The notes beneath the pieces were generated by a model that was given only the letters and a program-made list of their open reading frames with translations, had not been told where the DNA came from and searched no databases. A DNA stretch of 64,000 nucleotides. It comes from Nosema muscidifuracis (lineage: Eukaryota > Microsporidia > Nosematidae). The stretch lies in contig JAIOKI010000027.1 in the NCBI GenBank assembly GCA_028335825.1, forward strand, positions 124,001 to 188,000. Direction: 5' to 3'. The translations under genes were made by a program, and so were the position numbers. Shown one piece after another: positions 10,027-20,371 of the stretch. Position 1 is the first letter of the stretch, and each line of letters opens with the position of its first letter.

Positions 10027-10356
10027 ATAATTTAAGTTTATAAAAATTATTTTTTAATTTTAATATTTATCTATTAAGAAGGTTAATATTTATTTAGTAA
10101 GAAGATGGTAATATTTATTTATTAAGAAGATGGTAATATTTATTTATTTATTAAGAATGTTAATATTATCATAAGAAGATGGTAATGATTATTATTAATT
10201 AATATATTTTAAGAAGATTAATAATTATCACAAGAAAATAGTTAATATCTAAAATATTAATAGGTATCTATATTATATATAAATATCCATATTATATAAC
10301 TATAAAAATTATTACATAATTTATGCAAAATATTTTTTATTTTTTTATGCCCATAA
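10027..10356. repeat. 330-bp gap with degenerate repeats
   Basis: Between about 10070 and 10260 the block TAAGAAGATGGTAATATTTATTTAT recurs in four or five imperfect copies of roughly 28-35 bp. The remainder is plain AT-rich DNA leading into the CCC-containing promoter of CCT1. Confidence 0.55.
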
Positions 10357-11952
10357 ATGCAAAATGAAATTAATGATTCAAATATTATTACAGGTGGAAA
10401 ATCTTATTTTGGATTATCTGCTATAGAAAAGAATACCAAGTCTATATTAACTGTATACAACAATATTAAAAGTAGTTTTGGTCCTATGGGTTTAGATAAG
10501 ATGCTTGTAAATGCAGGTGGTGATGTAAATATAACTAATGATGGAGCTACTATTCTTCAAAATATGGTAATAGAAGATCCTACTGCTAAAATATTAGTAG
10601 ATTTAGCTAATACTCAAGATAAAGAAGTAGGAGATGGTACAACAAGTGTAGTTTTATTAGCTTGTAATTTAATAGAAAAAGGTTATAAAATGATTCAAAA
10701 TGGAATGCATCCTTCTGTTGTAGTTAATGGATATAGATTAGCTTATAGAGAAGGAATTCAACATGTTAAAAAATTATTAACTAAAGATATAAAAAATGTT
10801 GATGATAAATTATTAAAAAAAATAATTCTTACAACTATTTCTAGTAAATTATTAAAAGAAGAAGGAGATCTTTTTTGTGATATCATTATAAAAGCTATTA
10901 GATCTATTTCTTATACAGAAATTAATAATAAGAGATTTTATGATATAAAAGATTGTAATATATTAAAACATCCTGGTGGTTCAATGAAAGATAGTTTTTT
11001 TAGAGAAGGATATGGTATGAATTGTTATATAGCATCACCTGATATGAAGAAAAAAATGGATAATATAAAAATTCTATGTTTAGATATGACATTACAAAAA
11101 TATAAATTACCATTAACAGCTTCTATTACTGTTAATAATCCTAGTGAAATGGAAGATATAAGAATTAAGGAAATAGAAATAGCTAAGAAAATGATAAATC
11201 AAATTATTAAAACTGGAGCTAATCTTGTACTCACTACTAAAGGTATTGATGATTTATGTACTAAATTATTATCAGAAGCTAATATAATAGCAATAAAGAG
11301 ATGTAAAAAAGAAGATTTAGAAATAATTTCAAAATATTCTGGTACTCAAATTTATTCAGAAATATTTAATGATGAAAAATATATTTTAGGAACAGGAAGT
11401 TCATTTAAAATGGAACAAATTGGAAATGACGAATGTGCTTTTATTTATGGATTAAAAAAAAATCTTGGTACAATTTTATTAAGAGGACCTAATACTCAAA
11501 TTTTAGAAGAAATGCATAGATCTTTAGATGATGCAATGAATATAGTAAAACGTACTTTAGAAAGTAAATGTATAGTAGCTGGAGGAGGAGCAGTAGAAAT
11601 AGCTTTAAGTAATATTCTTGAAACATTTTCTATGTCAATTAATTCTAGAGAACATATTCCAATATTTTTCTATAGTGAAGCTATATTGACTCTTCCAAAA
11701 ATATTATGTATGAATGCTGGATTAGATCCTAATGAACTTGTTTCTAAAATAATTTTATTACAGAAGACTAAATCTCCTGAATATTTATATTATGGATTAG
11801 ATGTAGTGAATAATGAAATAGGAGATAATTTTGAAAAAGGAATAGTTGAACCAATGATGAATAAAATGAAAGCATTACGAACAGCTACAGAAGCAGCTAT
11901 AAGTATTTTAAGAATTAATGAAGTAATTGAAATGCCAAGTACAAAGAATTAA
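10357..11952 (+). CDS. CCT1: T-complex protein 1 subunit alpha (CCT1/TCP1)
   Basis: A subunit of the cytosolic TRiC/CCT chaperonin, which folds actin and tubulin with ATP. 531 aa, slightly shorter than the usual 550-560. It shows the group II chaperonin motifs GPMGLDKMLV, ITNDGATIL, GDGTT (92-96) and VAGGGAVEIALS. The apical segment with MEDIRIKEIEIAKKMI, TGANLVLTTKGIDDLC and KRCKKEDLEIISKYSG tracks CCT-alpha rather than other paralogs, as does SREHIPIF...ILTLPKILCMNAGLD near the C-terminus. CCCATAA lies directly before the ATG. Confidence 0.93.
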   Translation: MQNEINDSNIITGGKSYFGLSAIEKNTKSILTVYNNIKSSFGPMGLDKMLVNAGGDVNITNDGATILQNMVIEDPTAKILVDLANTQDKEVGDGTTSVVLLACNLIEKGYKMIQNGMHPSVVVNGYRLAYREGIQHVKKLLTKDIKNVDDKLLKKIILTTISSKLLKEEGDLFCDIIIKAIRSISYTEINNKRFYDIKDCNILKHPGGSMKDSFFREGYGMNCYIASPDMKKKMDNIKILCLDMTLQKYKLPLTASITVNNPSEMEDIRIKEIEIAKKMINQIIKTGANLVLTTKGIDDLCTKLLSEANIIAIKRCKKEDLEIISKYSGTQIYSEIFNDEKYILGTGSSFKMEQIGNDECAFIYGLKKNLGTILLRGPNTQILEEMHRSLDDAMNIVKRTLESKCIVAGGGAVEIALSNILETFSMSINSREHIPIFFYSEAILTLPKILCMNAGLDPNELVSKIILLQKTKSPEYLYYGLDVVNNEIGDNFEKGIVEPMMNKMKALRTATEAAISILRINEVIEMPSTKN

Positions 11953-12332
11953 AATATTTTAATTTATTTGTATTTATATTTTAATTTGTATTATTTTAAT
12001 TTGTATTAATAATATATTTTTATAATATTAATATACTATATTAATCTATTTATATTATTTTAATCTATTTTAATTTATATTATTGTTATATTTTATTATT
12101 TTATTTATATTAATATACTATATTAATCTATTTAATATATTTTAATTTAATCTATTTTAATCTATTTATATTGATTTCAATATTAGCAATTTCAATATAC
12201 TTTATATAATTGATAAATCAGTTATTTAAACCCTATCTTGAACGAATAAAATAATTTTAATTAAATTAATAGGTAGAATGATATCAAATAAAGGAGTATC
12301 AAATATAAATATGATTTTTTGATAGAAAACCC
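11953..12332. other. 380-bp intergenic gap, no gene seen
   Basis: Short ATTTTAATCTATTTATATT-type words repeat irregularly from 11953 to 12170. An isolated CCC (near 12231) has no usable ATG frame after it. The 3' end is the promoter of the LEA-like gene. Confidence 0.55.
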
Positions 12333-13043
12333 ATGGATAGCAATTCTAGTAACTATAAAAAAACAGAAAAAGCTACTAAAGAAGTAACAGATAATGCAAA
12401 AAATCAAGGATCTAAAGTTAAAGATACTTATAATAAAGCAAATCAGAAGACATCTCAAAATGATATTTTAGGAGATATTGGTGAGACAATGAACAAAGCT
12501 GGAAATAAAATAGCAGAAGGTGCTAATAAAGCAGGTTCAGCTATTAAGAGTAAGTATGAAGATGTTATGGAAAATACTGAAGAAACAAGAAATAATATAA
12601 AAGAAAAGGTTAAGGATACTTTTAAATCTGCTAAGGATACAAATAAAGATGACGTAAAGAATGCAGGAAATAAAGCTGGTGATAAAATGAAATCTGGGGC
12701 TGATGTTGCACAAGGAAAAGGAGAAGAAGCTTACGATTCTGCTAGGAATACAGGAAATAAAGCTGGTGATAAAATGAAATCTGGGGCTGACGCTGCACAA
12801 GGAAAAGGAGAAGAAGCTTACGATTCTGCTAGGAATACAAATAAAGATGACGTAAAGAATGCAGGAAATAAAGCTGGTGATAAAATGAAATCTGGGGCTA
12901 ATTCTGCACAAGGTAAATGTCAAGATATGGCTAACAACACACATAGCGATATCAAAGATAAAGGAAATAGTGCAGCCAGTACTTTTAAGAATGCAGCTAA
13001 AGAGACTGGTGATAGAATAAGCAAGGCTGCTAAAGAAGATTAA
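12333..13043 (+). CDS. LEA-like (group 3-type) hydrophilic repeat protein
   Basis: 236 aa, with CCC immediately before the ATG. There is no signal peptide or transmembrane segment. The protein is extremely hydrophilic and rich in Lys, Ala, Gly, Asp and Asn. It has KAGDKMKSGADAAQGKGEEA-type repeats (copies at DNA 12666, 12753 and 12864; 29- and 37-aa spacing, almost identical at DNA level). Alternating K/A/D/E in about 11-residue phases resembles group 3 late-embryogenesis-abundant proteins, which are disordered in water and protect membranes and proteins on drying. A role in spore survival would fit but is inference; other disordered repeat proteins are possible. Confidence 0.7.
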   Translation: MDSNSSNYKKTEKATKEVTDNAKNQGSKVKDTYNKANQKTSQNDILGDIGETMNKAGNKIAEGANKAGSAIKSKYEDVMENTEETRNNIKEKVKDTFKSAKDTNKDDVKNAGNKAGDKMKSGADVAQGKGEEAYDSARNTGNKAGDKMKSGADAAQGKGEEAYDSARNTNKDDVKNAGNKAGDKMKSGANSAQGKCQDMANNTHSDIKDKGNSAASTFKNAAKETGDRISKAAKED

Positions 13044-13075
13044 ATAAATTTTTTCTTCTAATTTTTTTTACCCCT

Positions 13076-13312
13076 ATGGAATACTTAAATAGGGAACAAA
13101 CTTCTTTTTTAAATCGTATACCAATGTATCTATCAGAAATGATAGATAAATTTATATTTAAGATTCCAAATAATGTAAGAGAATATATTATTAAAGTATC
13201 TGAGTATATTAATGTTCTTATAGGATGTATTCTTATTTATGTACCATTTATGTATTTATACCAAAGAGATAGTGATTTGTGTGAGGATGATATTTTATCA
13301 TATAAAATTTAA
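13076..13312 (+). CDS. Small membrane protein of unknown function
   Basis: 78 aa starting MEYLNREQTS, 32 nt after the previous stop, with CCCCT before the ATG. An amphipathic N-terminal half (FLNRIPMYLSEMIDKFIF) is followed by a transmembrane segment at about 44-62 (YINVLIGCILIYVPFMYLY) and an acidic tail. No family recognised. The tight spacing and perfect start signal support it as real. Confidence 0.7.
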   Translation: MEYLNREQTSFLNRIPMYLSEMIDKFIFKIPNNVREYIIKVSEYINVLIGCILIYVPFMYLYQRDSDLCEDDILSYKI

Positions 13313-13340
13313 TTAAAGATTTTTTGATAAATTATTGGAA

Positions 13341-13635
13341 ATATAAGATTATTATTTTTAGATGACTCACTTTTTTATGAGTAAAATGATTTAATAACTT
13401 TTATATAATTAGAAATAAAAGATTATTATTTTTATATGACTCACTCTCTTTATTAGTAGAATGACTTAATAACTTTTATATATTTAGAAATACAAAATTA
13501 TTATTTTTAGATGACTCACTCTCTTTATTAGTAGAATAATTTAATAACTTTTATATAATTAGAAATAAAAGATTATTATTTTTAGATGACTCACTCTCTT
13601 TATTAGTAGAATGATTTAATAACTTTTATATAATT
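13341..13635. repeat. 74-75-bp tandem repeat, four copies
   Basis: The core TTATTTTTAGATGACTCACT recurs with its GATGAC at 13361, 13435, 13510 and 13585. Each copy carries TTAGTAGAATGATTTAATAA and TTTTATATAATTAGAAAT blocks. The last three copies are almost identical, so the array is young. It fills the gap between two convergent genes. Confidence 0.9.
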
Positions 13636-13699
13636 AAAATTTAATAAACCTCAAAATAGTAATTAAATTCCAAAAAATGAAAAATCTTTTTAATTTTAA

Positions 13700-14128
13700 T
13701 TAAACGTCATCCCACAAGTAACTGTTATCACTTGCAAGTTCGCAATAACTCCTATTAACTGATGAATTAGGTACAAAAACTCCAAACATTCTTCCTAAAA
13801 AACTAGAATCATCATCTACTAATTTATTATTCCTTCTAGGTGGACTTGGACTTTTTCTTCTTGGTGGACTATCTCTAGGAGGAGAAAGTCTATCTCTCTT
13901 AAAAGTAGGCATTGTAGGTTTTTCTCTACTACCACTTGCTTTTTCTTTTTTTTCAACTGATTCCTTATTTTGATGATTTTCTTTATCTTCTTTTTTTACT
14001 ACTTCATAATTCGTTCCATTCTTCTTAAACTCAAGTGGAATTTTAGATCTTACTTCATAATTAAACTCAACTTCTGGATTACAACTTATACTATTCAATA
14101 TACAAAATACTATTATATAAGCTATCAT
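13700..14128 (-). CDS. Secreted protein with Pro/Arg/Ser-rich tail (P-E-E-Y family, diverged)
   Basis: 142 aa. Residues 1-16 (MIAYIIVFCILNSISC) form a signal peptide. The mature N-terminus NPEVEFNYEVRSKIPLEF shares the P-E-E-Y...S..P..F pattern of the two small secreted proteins at 15.0 and 16.0 kb. It then adds a charged linker and a basic SPPRDSPPRRKSPSPPRR block (about residues 82-99) and a C-terminus with two cysteines or fewer. Upstream is GAGGGTATG: GGG instead of CCC, a variant also described for microsporidia. Function unknown; export to the spore surface or host is inferred from the signal peptide. Confidence 0.75.
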   Translation of the reverse strand: MIAYIIVFCILNSISCNPEVEFNYEVRSKIPLEFKKNGTNYEVVKKEDKENHQNKESVEKKEKASGSREKPTMPTFKRDRLSPPRDSPPRRKSPSPPRRNNKLVDDDSSFLGRMFGVFVPNSSVNRSYCELASDNSYLWDDV

Positions 14129-15035
14129 ACCCTCATCAGAAAATCATTTCTTTTATAATTTTAGAATAAATTAAGTTTTTTAATTAAAAAAAGTAATTTG
14201 TTTATAGCATAGTAATAAGAATATAATTTGATTCTAATTTTTATATTATTAATTTATAAATATACTTTAGTGTAGTTATTTTTTAATTTATAAGTATTTG
14301 TAGTAATTAATCAATCAATGTATCAAAGAAACAATTTTTAAATATACTTTACTGTAATTATTTTTTAATTTATAAGTATTTGTAGTAATTAATCAATCAA
14401 TGTATCAAAGAAACAAATTAAAAAAATTAATTTCAAATTATAAAATTGTGAATTACAAATTGATAAAATAAATTTAAATTAAAATAACAAAATATTGTAA
14501 ATTAAATATTTATTTTAAAAAATAGATTTTTATAATTTAAAAAAAAACAATTAAAATAAAGTTAATTAAGAAATATTTAATTTTTTTAATTAAAAAATAT
14601 TATCTAATTGTTATAAGAGAAATTACTTAAATAATATTAATTATTATAATATAAGTTACTTTAAATGGAATTACTTAAAATAAATATATAAGAAATTACT
14701 TAAATATTACAAGAATAATTAATTAAATAAGAATAATAACTTAAATAAGAAAAATTAAATAAATAAGAATAATAACTTAAAATAAAAATATAAGAAATTA
14801 CTTAAATAATATAATAAAACTAATTAAATAAAAGAAATTAATTAAATAAGAATAATAACTTAAATAAAAGAAATTACTTAAATAATATAATAAAACTAAT
14901 TAAATAAGAATAATAACTTAAATAATAAAACTAATTAAATAAGAATAATAACTTAAATAATAAATTAATTAAATAAGAATAATAACTTAAATAAGAATAA
15001 TTAAATAATATAAGAAAAATACATAAAAAGATCAT
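14129..15035. repeat. 907-bp gap: 82-bp duplication and a TTAAATAAGAATAA array
   Basis: An 82-bp unit at 14257-14338 is duplicated at 14339-14417 with only a few changes (shared words TTTGTAGTAATTAATCAATC and AATGTATCAAAGAAACAA). From about 14640 to 15010 the words TTAAATAAGAATAATAACTT and AAGAAATTACTTAAATAAT recur in irregular order, as a slipped array. No open frame has coding character. Confidence 0.8.
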
Positions 15036-15230
15036 TTATTTTTTCTCTGATGTATCATCACTCTTCTTCTCATCCTTAACTATTTTAGTCTCTCTTACTT
15101 CTATATTAAGACTACTTGGATTATCAAATTTTACAGGTTTATTTGAAGTAAATCTGTAAGTGTATTCTGTCTCATAAGGACTTTTACTTGTTAAAAGTGT
15201 ACCTATTAGAACTAAAAATTTATGTACCAT
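15036..15230 (-). CDS. Small secreted protein, P-Y-E-E-Y-Y family member 2
   Basis: 64 aa with CCCCTT before the ATG. A signal peptide (MVHKFLVLIGTLLTS) is followed by SPYETEYTYRFTSNKPVKF, then a charged tail ending DTSEKK. About half of residues 16-48 are identical to the neighbour at 15977-16171: P-Y-E-x-E-Y-x-Y-x-F-x-S-x-x-P-V-K-F-x-N-P, then L....V.ETK. The pair is a clear tandem duplication. No cysteines in the mature part. Function unknown. Confidence 0.75.
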   Translation of the reverse strand: MVHKFLVLIGTLLTSKSPYETEYTYRFTSNKPVKFDNPSSLNIEVRETKIVKDEKKSDDTSEKK

Positions 15231-15976
15231 AAGGGGATACCATCTTCTGATTTTTATATAAATTAATAAATTATTAAAAAAAATGATTAATTAAAATAAT
15301 TAAATATTTAAGAAATATCCCAATTTTACATTATTTATTAAATATTTATAAGTTTGTTATTTATAAGTTAAGGATATTAATAAGTTTCTTAAAGAATATT
15401 TACAAGTTATTTAAGTATATTTTTATGTATTTATAAGTATTTATAAGTATATTTATTAAATATTCAGAAATTTGTTAAAGCATATTTTTATGTATTTATA
15501 AGTTTCTTAAAGAATGTTTATATGCATATTTATAAGCTTAATAAAGAATAGAAATTCTTTATTAGACTGATCGTTTTTAATTTTAAATTATTAGAATTCT
15601 TCTTAAAATATAATTATCGTTATTTTAAAGCTTTTTTATAAAAATAGTCTCATTTAAAAATAACTAAACAAACAGAGCTTTTGTTTGTAAAATATTTAAT
15701 AAATCTTCTAGCCAATAGAATTACTACAACAAGAATATTTAAAAAATATTTCATTAGACAAACAATTATATTTAAAAAATATTGCATTAGACAAACAAAT
15801 ATATTTAAAAAATATTTCATTAGACAAACAATTATATATTTAAAAAATTAATAATTAAACTACATCACTATAAAATATTACACTATATTTTTTAAGAAAA
15901 TATTTTTAATTATAGAAGATTATTTTACTTAAAATTAAACTAATAATATTTTAAACAATAAAAACTTTTTAATCAA
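15231..15976. repeat. 746-bp gap with a 33-bp tandem repeat
   Basis: Three copies of a 33-bp unit containing CATTAGACAAACAA (at 15752, 15785 and 15818) lie at about 15736-15834. Around 15340-15540 there are looser repeats of TTTATAAGTATTTATAAG and TTTCTTAAAGAAT. No gene seen. Confidence 0.75.
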
Positions 15977-16171
15977 TCATTTACTACTTTTCTCTTTAGT
16001 ACTTCCTTCATTATTCTTTTTAATTATCGTTGTTTTAGTTTCACTGACCTTAAAATCCAAATTATTAGGATTAAGAAACTTCACAGGAGTCTTTGACTTG
16101 AACTTGTAAACATACTCACTTTCATAAGGAACATTACTAGATAAAATTATATTAAGTAAGAGATAAAACAT
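15977..16171 (-). CDS. Small secreted protein, P-Y-E-E-Y-Y family member 3
   Basis: 64 aa, CCCCCTA before the ATG. A signal peptide (MFYLLLNIILSSN) is followed by VPYESEYVYKFKSKTPVKF, then NPNNLDFKVSETK and a Lys/Ser/Glu-rich tail. It has the same length and layout as the gene at 15036-15230 and the same strand, consistent with tandem duplication and divergence. No known domain. Confidence 0.75.
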   Translation of the reverse strand: MFYLLLNIILSSNVPYESEYVYKFKSKTPVKFLNPNNLDFKVSETKTTIIKKNNEGSTKEKSSK

Positions 16172-18027
16172 TAGGGGGAGAGTAAATTTTCTTTTTATTT
16201 AACTTTAATATATCAAAAAGAATAAATTAAATTTTTATAAAAAAATCAGTTTATAATAATTATAATTTTTATAATACTTTATTTCTTAATACTTATGATT
16301 TTATAATATTAAGTAAATTTGTATAAATTAATTTATAGTATTTTAAGTAAATATTCTTATTATTATGGTAAGTAAATTTCTTTAATAATTATGATTTTTA
16401 TAATATTAATTTATAGTATTTTAAGTAAATTTCTATAATATTGTTAGATATTTAGCATAAATATTATACTTTCCTAAATTTTCTTTTTAATATTCTAATT
16501 ATTAAATTTTCTTGATATTTTTGACATGTAAATTTCCATAATATTTTATTTAATTTTGATCAATAAACCTTAAAATTAACATATTTAATTTAAAAATTGT
16601 TTTTGAAAATTTAATTTATTTTTATCAATAAATATTCTTATTTATAAATAACTTCATATTTAAACTTTTATAGTATTTAAATCTATTACATTCACATATT
16701 TTAAACTTTAATTAAATCAATTTTATAATAATTTTTAGAAATATTTATGAATCATAATTTGATTATTTTATTTATGTATCTAAAAAGAAAGAATAATTCT
16801 AAAAATATAAAAATATTTTCTTACATTTAAGACTGATTATTTTAATTTTATTTATTAATTTCTTTAAAAATACAAAAATATTTTCTTACATTTAAAACTG
16901 ATTATTTTAATTTTATTTATTAATTCTTATAATAAATTAATAATAATATTTTCTTACATTTAAGACTGATTATTTTAATATCTTAATTTTATTTATTAAT
17001 TCTTTTAATAATTTAATAAAAATGAAGCATATCAAAATAATTAGAATTTAAAGAGTAAAGACAGTAATAAAAAATATTATTTGATATGTTTAAATTTAAT
17101 AGAAAGATATTATTAAATAAAATTTCTATTTATTTTTCACCCCTAAAATCTTCTCTTATATTTCTTAAGATTTTGTTATTTTAAATATTTAATTTTATTA
17201 CCCCTCTCAATCAATAAAAGTTCTTAAATATTTTATATAACAAGATTTGACTATTCAATAGAGGAAGTTTCTATTATTAAATAAGCATATCTAAAATATT
17301 ATTAAAAGATATACAATCAGACTTTCATCTTTTAATTGTATCTTATTTTAATAATAAATTTAATAAAAAGTTCTAACAGTCTTTTTATATACTTCATTTG
17401 ATAAACAAGTAAAATTATTATATTTCTCTCAATATTAGATTCTAAAAATATTTAAATTTCTAATAGATTTTTCCATTAGTATTTTTCTCCTTTTTCTTAT
17501 AAATATAATCATTTAATTATAAATTTCTATATGAATTAAATAATATTTTAAGAAAAATAAAAAATTATATTTTATATTTAAATGTACTAGTACTTTTATA
17601 TAAACTCATCTAATTAATTAACGAAAATACTATTTTTTTATTTTATTAATTTTTAAAAATAAATAAACAATGACTCGACATTAATCAGTGATCATGTATA
17701 GAATATAATATTTTAAAAGTTAGAATTCAAATTATTTTAATCTTTAAATAAAAAAAATGTTATTATTTTTATAACAATAATATAATATCTATCAATACTA
17801 CTTTAATAATATAATAAATATCTATCAATATAATCAAAATACACTACTATAATAATTAAATAGAAATATCTAACAATAAATACACTACTTTAATAATCTA
17901 AAAAATATCTATCAAAATACACTACATAATAATTAAATAGAAATACACTACTTTAAAATAGAAATACACTACTATAATAATTAAATAAAAAATATAATCA
18001 AAAAATTAATTTACATTTATTGATATT
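16172..18027. repeat. 1.86-kb gene-free stretch with local repeats
   Basis: Three copies of a 65-68-bp unit with TTTTCTTACATTTAAGACTG and ATTATTTTAATTTTATTTAT lie at 16811-17010. From 17760 to 18000 the words ATATCTATCAATA and AATACACTACTATAATAATT recur. Two orphan CCCC motifs (near 17142 and 17203) have no plausible coding frame after them. A 32-codon frame at 17096-17194 looks like chance. Confidence 0.7.
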
Positions 18028-18705
18028 TTATATGATCAATTCTCTAAGATGCTTATTTTTACTTTTCTCTACACTACACATCCATATCCTCTTTTTATAA
18101 ATCTTATATAACTCTGTAACAAGTTCTCTAAAATCTATTCTATCTTTACTATCATAATAAAATGTTATCTTATTTAAATCCCATTGATATTCACAATCAA
18201 GTACTACCATTCTTAATCCCTTCTCAGTAATCTTTTCTATACATAAAGATAAAGCAGATGCTTCTAACATTTTTTTATCAGGAAATATACTTAAATCATT
18301 ATCAGAAGCTAGTCTATAAATATGCTTAGGAGATATTTCATTAAGAATATTTTCATGTCTAAGAAGTAATTTATCAAATTCTACTTTACTAGTAGTACCT
18401 ACTATAATACCACAGTCTTCACCTCTATCAGCTTCAATAATGACATATGAATTAATTTTGTAAGTTGTTTCTGGTACCATATAAGCCAAATCAAGTCTTT
18501 TACTTCCAAATTCTATTATATAAAAAAAATCAGTGGGTTTACTTGTTGATTTAGATATTACAACATCAGAGACTGATTTTGATCTTCTTTTAAAAGGATT
18601 AGTTCCTACTATCCTCCAGTCTTCTTGACTTTCTGTAAATGTTTCTGTAGTGTCTGACCATAAACTGTTAAAAAATGGAGACGACCAGTTGTCATATTTT
18701 TTCAT
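18028..18705 (-). CDS. PSP1-domain protein
   Basis: 225 aa from the ATG at 18705, which follows CCCCACTT. A longer frame would need a TTG at 18747 and is rejected. The C-terminal half has the PSP1 conserved region: YVIIEADRGEDCGIIVG, then KMLEASALSLCIEKITEKGL, then LDCEYQWDLNKITFYYDSKD and RIDFRELVTELYKIYKKRIWM. That corresponds to the family's (E)YQFD..KLTFYF.A..R.DFR.LV pattern. In yeast, Psp1 was found as a suppressor of DNA polymerase mutants; its biochemical role is unclear. The N-terminal 60 residues are Ser/Thr-rich and variable. It is a core-type gene inside the secreted-protein region. Confidence 0.85.
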   Translation of the reverse strand: MKKYDNWSSPFFNSLWSDTTETFTESQEDWRIVGTNPFKRRSKSVSDVVISKSTSKPTDFFYIIEFGSKRLDLAYMVPETTYKINSYVIIEADRGEDCGIIVGTTSKVEFDKLLLRHENILNEISPKHIYRLASDNDLSIFPDKKMLEASALSLCIEKITEKGLRMVVLDCEYQWDLNKITFYYDSKDRIDFRELVTELYKIYKKRIWMCSVEKSKNKHLRELII

Positions 18706-20017
18706 AAGTGGGGTATTTTTAAAAAATTTATAAAAAAGAAGATCCAATATTTAAGAATATTATATTTATTTTAATTGGGTAATTTAAAATAATTGATTTA
18801 TAGTAGATAAAATATTTTATTGGAAGAATATTGATTTTATTGGAGGAGATTTTTTATTTTATTGGAAGAATATTTTTTATTTTATTGGAAGAGGATTGAT
18901 TATATAAAAAAATAGTATAGAATTTTTAGTATGAAAGATTATTGATTATAATAAGAAATACTATTGAATATATAAAAGAATAGTATTGAATATTTTAAAA
19001 GAATAATATTTAATATATAAAAGACTATTGACTATATAAAATACTATTTATAATAAGAAAGACTACTGAATATATAAAAGAATATTGACTATATAAAAGA
19101 ATAAAACTAATTTTTATAGTATAAAAGAATATTATTTATCTAATCATATTTAGAAATTTGAACTAGTAAAAATATTCATTAAAATTCTAATAAATAAATA
19201 ATTATAGTTTTAAAATTAGACTTGAAACTTTTTCATAACAAATTAAAAAAAAATATTTTAATTAGTACATAAAAGAACATTAAAATATTTTTTATATTCT
19301 GTATTGATAAAAACGAATAATTTTCTTTTATAAATTGAATTATAGAATTTAAATATTTCAATAAACAGTTTACAACTATTTTAATTAAATTGATATAATT
19401 AAAAAAATATCTAAAAAAGAAATAATTTTATTTAAAAGAAAATGATTATTTTCTATATATCATATTTTTTAATAAAAAAAATAAGAAGATGATAAGTATT
19501 ATATTTTACATAGTACTTAAGAAATATTCTTAAATTTTTTTTTAAAAAATAAATATTTATTTTATACAGTTTTTAAAAGAAAATGATTATTTTCTATATA
19601 TCATATTTTTATTAAAAAAATAAATATTTATTTTATACAGTATTTAAAAGAAATATTCTTAAATTTTTTTAATAATAATTATATTTTATAAAAGTATTTG
19701 AAAAAAAATGATTATTTTTAATATATCATATTTTTTAATTAAGAAAATAGTAAAGATGATAAATATTTATCTAATAAAGTATTTGAAAAAAAATGATTAT
19801 TTTTAATATATCATATTTTTTAATTAAGAAAATAGTAAAGATGATAAATATTTATCTAATAAAGTAATTGAAAGAAAATAATTATTTTTAATATATCATA
19901 TTTTTTAATTAAAAAATAAATATTTTAATTAATACTTTTAAAATCATTTAAGTTTCCCTTTTTATAATTCTTTTTAATTAAAAAATAATTATATAAGAAA
20001 AAACTTACCCTTTTAAT
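18706..20017. repeat. 1.3-kb gap with an 85-141-bp repeat array
   Basis: The core ATGATTATTTTCTATATATC followed by ATATTTTTTAAT recurs at 19442, 19583, 19708, 19793 and 19878 (spacings 141, 125, 85, 85). The last two units are nearly identical, with AAGATGATAAATATTTATCT between cores. From 18800 to 19140 looser ATTGGAAGAATATT and ACTATATAAAAGAATA words recur. No gene seen. Confidence 0.8.
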
Positions 20018-20371
20018 ATGTTAGGATCAAAATTTATTGTGTTTTGTCTGTCGTCTCTTTTTGTTACAAAAGTAATTGCTTCGGCTTCTGGATCAGGATC
20101 TGGTAATAATGGTAGGGATATTAACAAGGAATATAATGATGCTAAAAAATCTATTGGTAAAATAATTAATGATAAAAATGTACAGCCTGGAACATTTAAT
20201 AGTCATATGCAGAATCTTAATAGTTCGATTGATAAGATGAAGACTTTGGAAAGAGAAGCTTCTTGTAGGAATGATACTAATCTTGCTAGTAATATAAGAG
20301 GATCTGTTAAGATTTATGAGAAAGTAGCTGATAAGTATAACAGTGATAAGTATAAGAATAATAAAAAATAA
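20018..20371 (+). CDS. Small secreted helical protein
   Basis: 117 aa with CCCTTTTAAT before the ATG. It has a clear signal peptide (MLGSKFIVFCLSSLFVTKVIASA) and a Gly/Ser linker (SGSGSGNNGR). The helical remainder ends in a Lys/Asn-rich tail (KYNSDKYKNNKK). Only one cysteine is in the mature part. It has no resemblance to the other secreted families here that I can see. Function unknown; secretion is inferred. Confidence 0.75.
   Translation: MLGSKFIVFCLSSLFVTKVIASASGSGSGNNGRDINKEYNDAKKSIGKIINDKNVQPGTFNSHMQNLNSSIDKMKTLEREASCRNDTNLASNIRGSVKIYEKVADKYNSDKYKNNKK

Noticed and set aside
12537-12944. 135-codon frame on the minus strand
   Set aside because: Antisense of the LEA-like repeats; Ile/Phe/Ser/Cys-rich pattern is a by-product of the plus-strand repeat.
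13341-13635. CRISPR-like array
   Set aside because: Whole units including spacers are copied; it is a plain tandem repeat in a eukaryotic genome.
17096-17194. 32-codon frame containing a CCCC motif
   Set aside because: Composition is the same as the flanking AT-rich DNA and the CCCC lies inside rather than before the ATG.
18706-18747. N-terminal extension of the PSP1-domain gene from a TTG
   Set aside because: No ATG, and CCCC directly precedes the ATG at 18705; TTG starts are not expected here.
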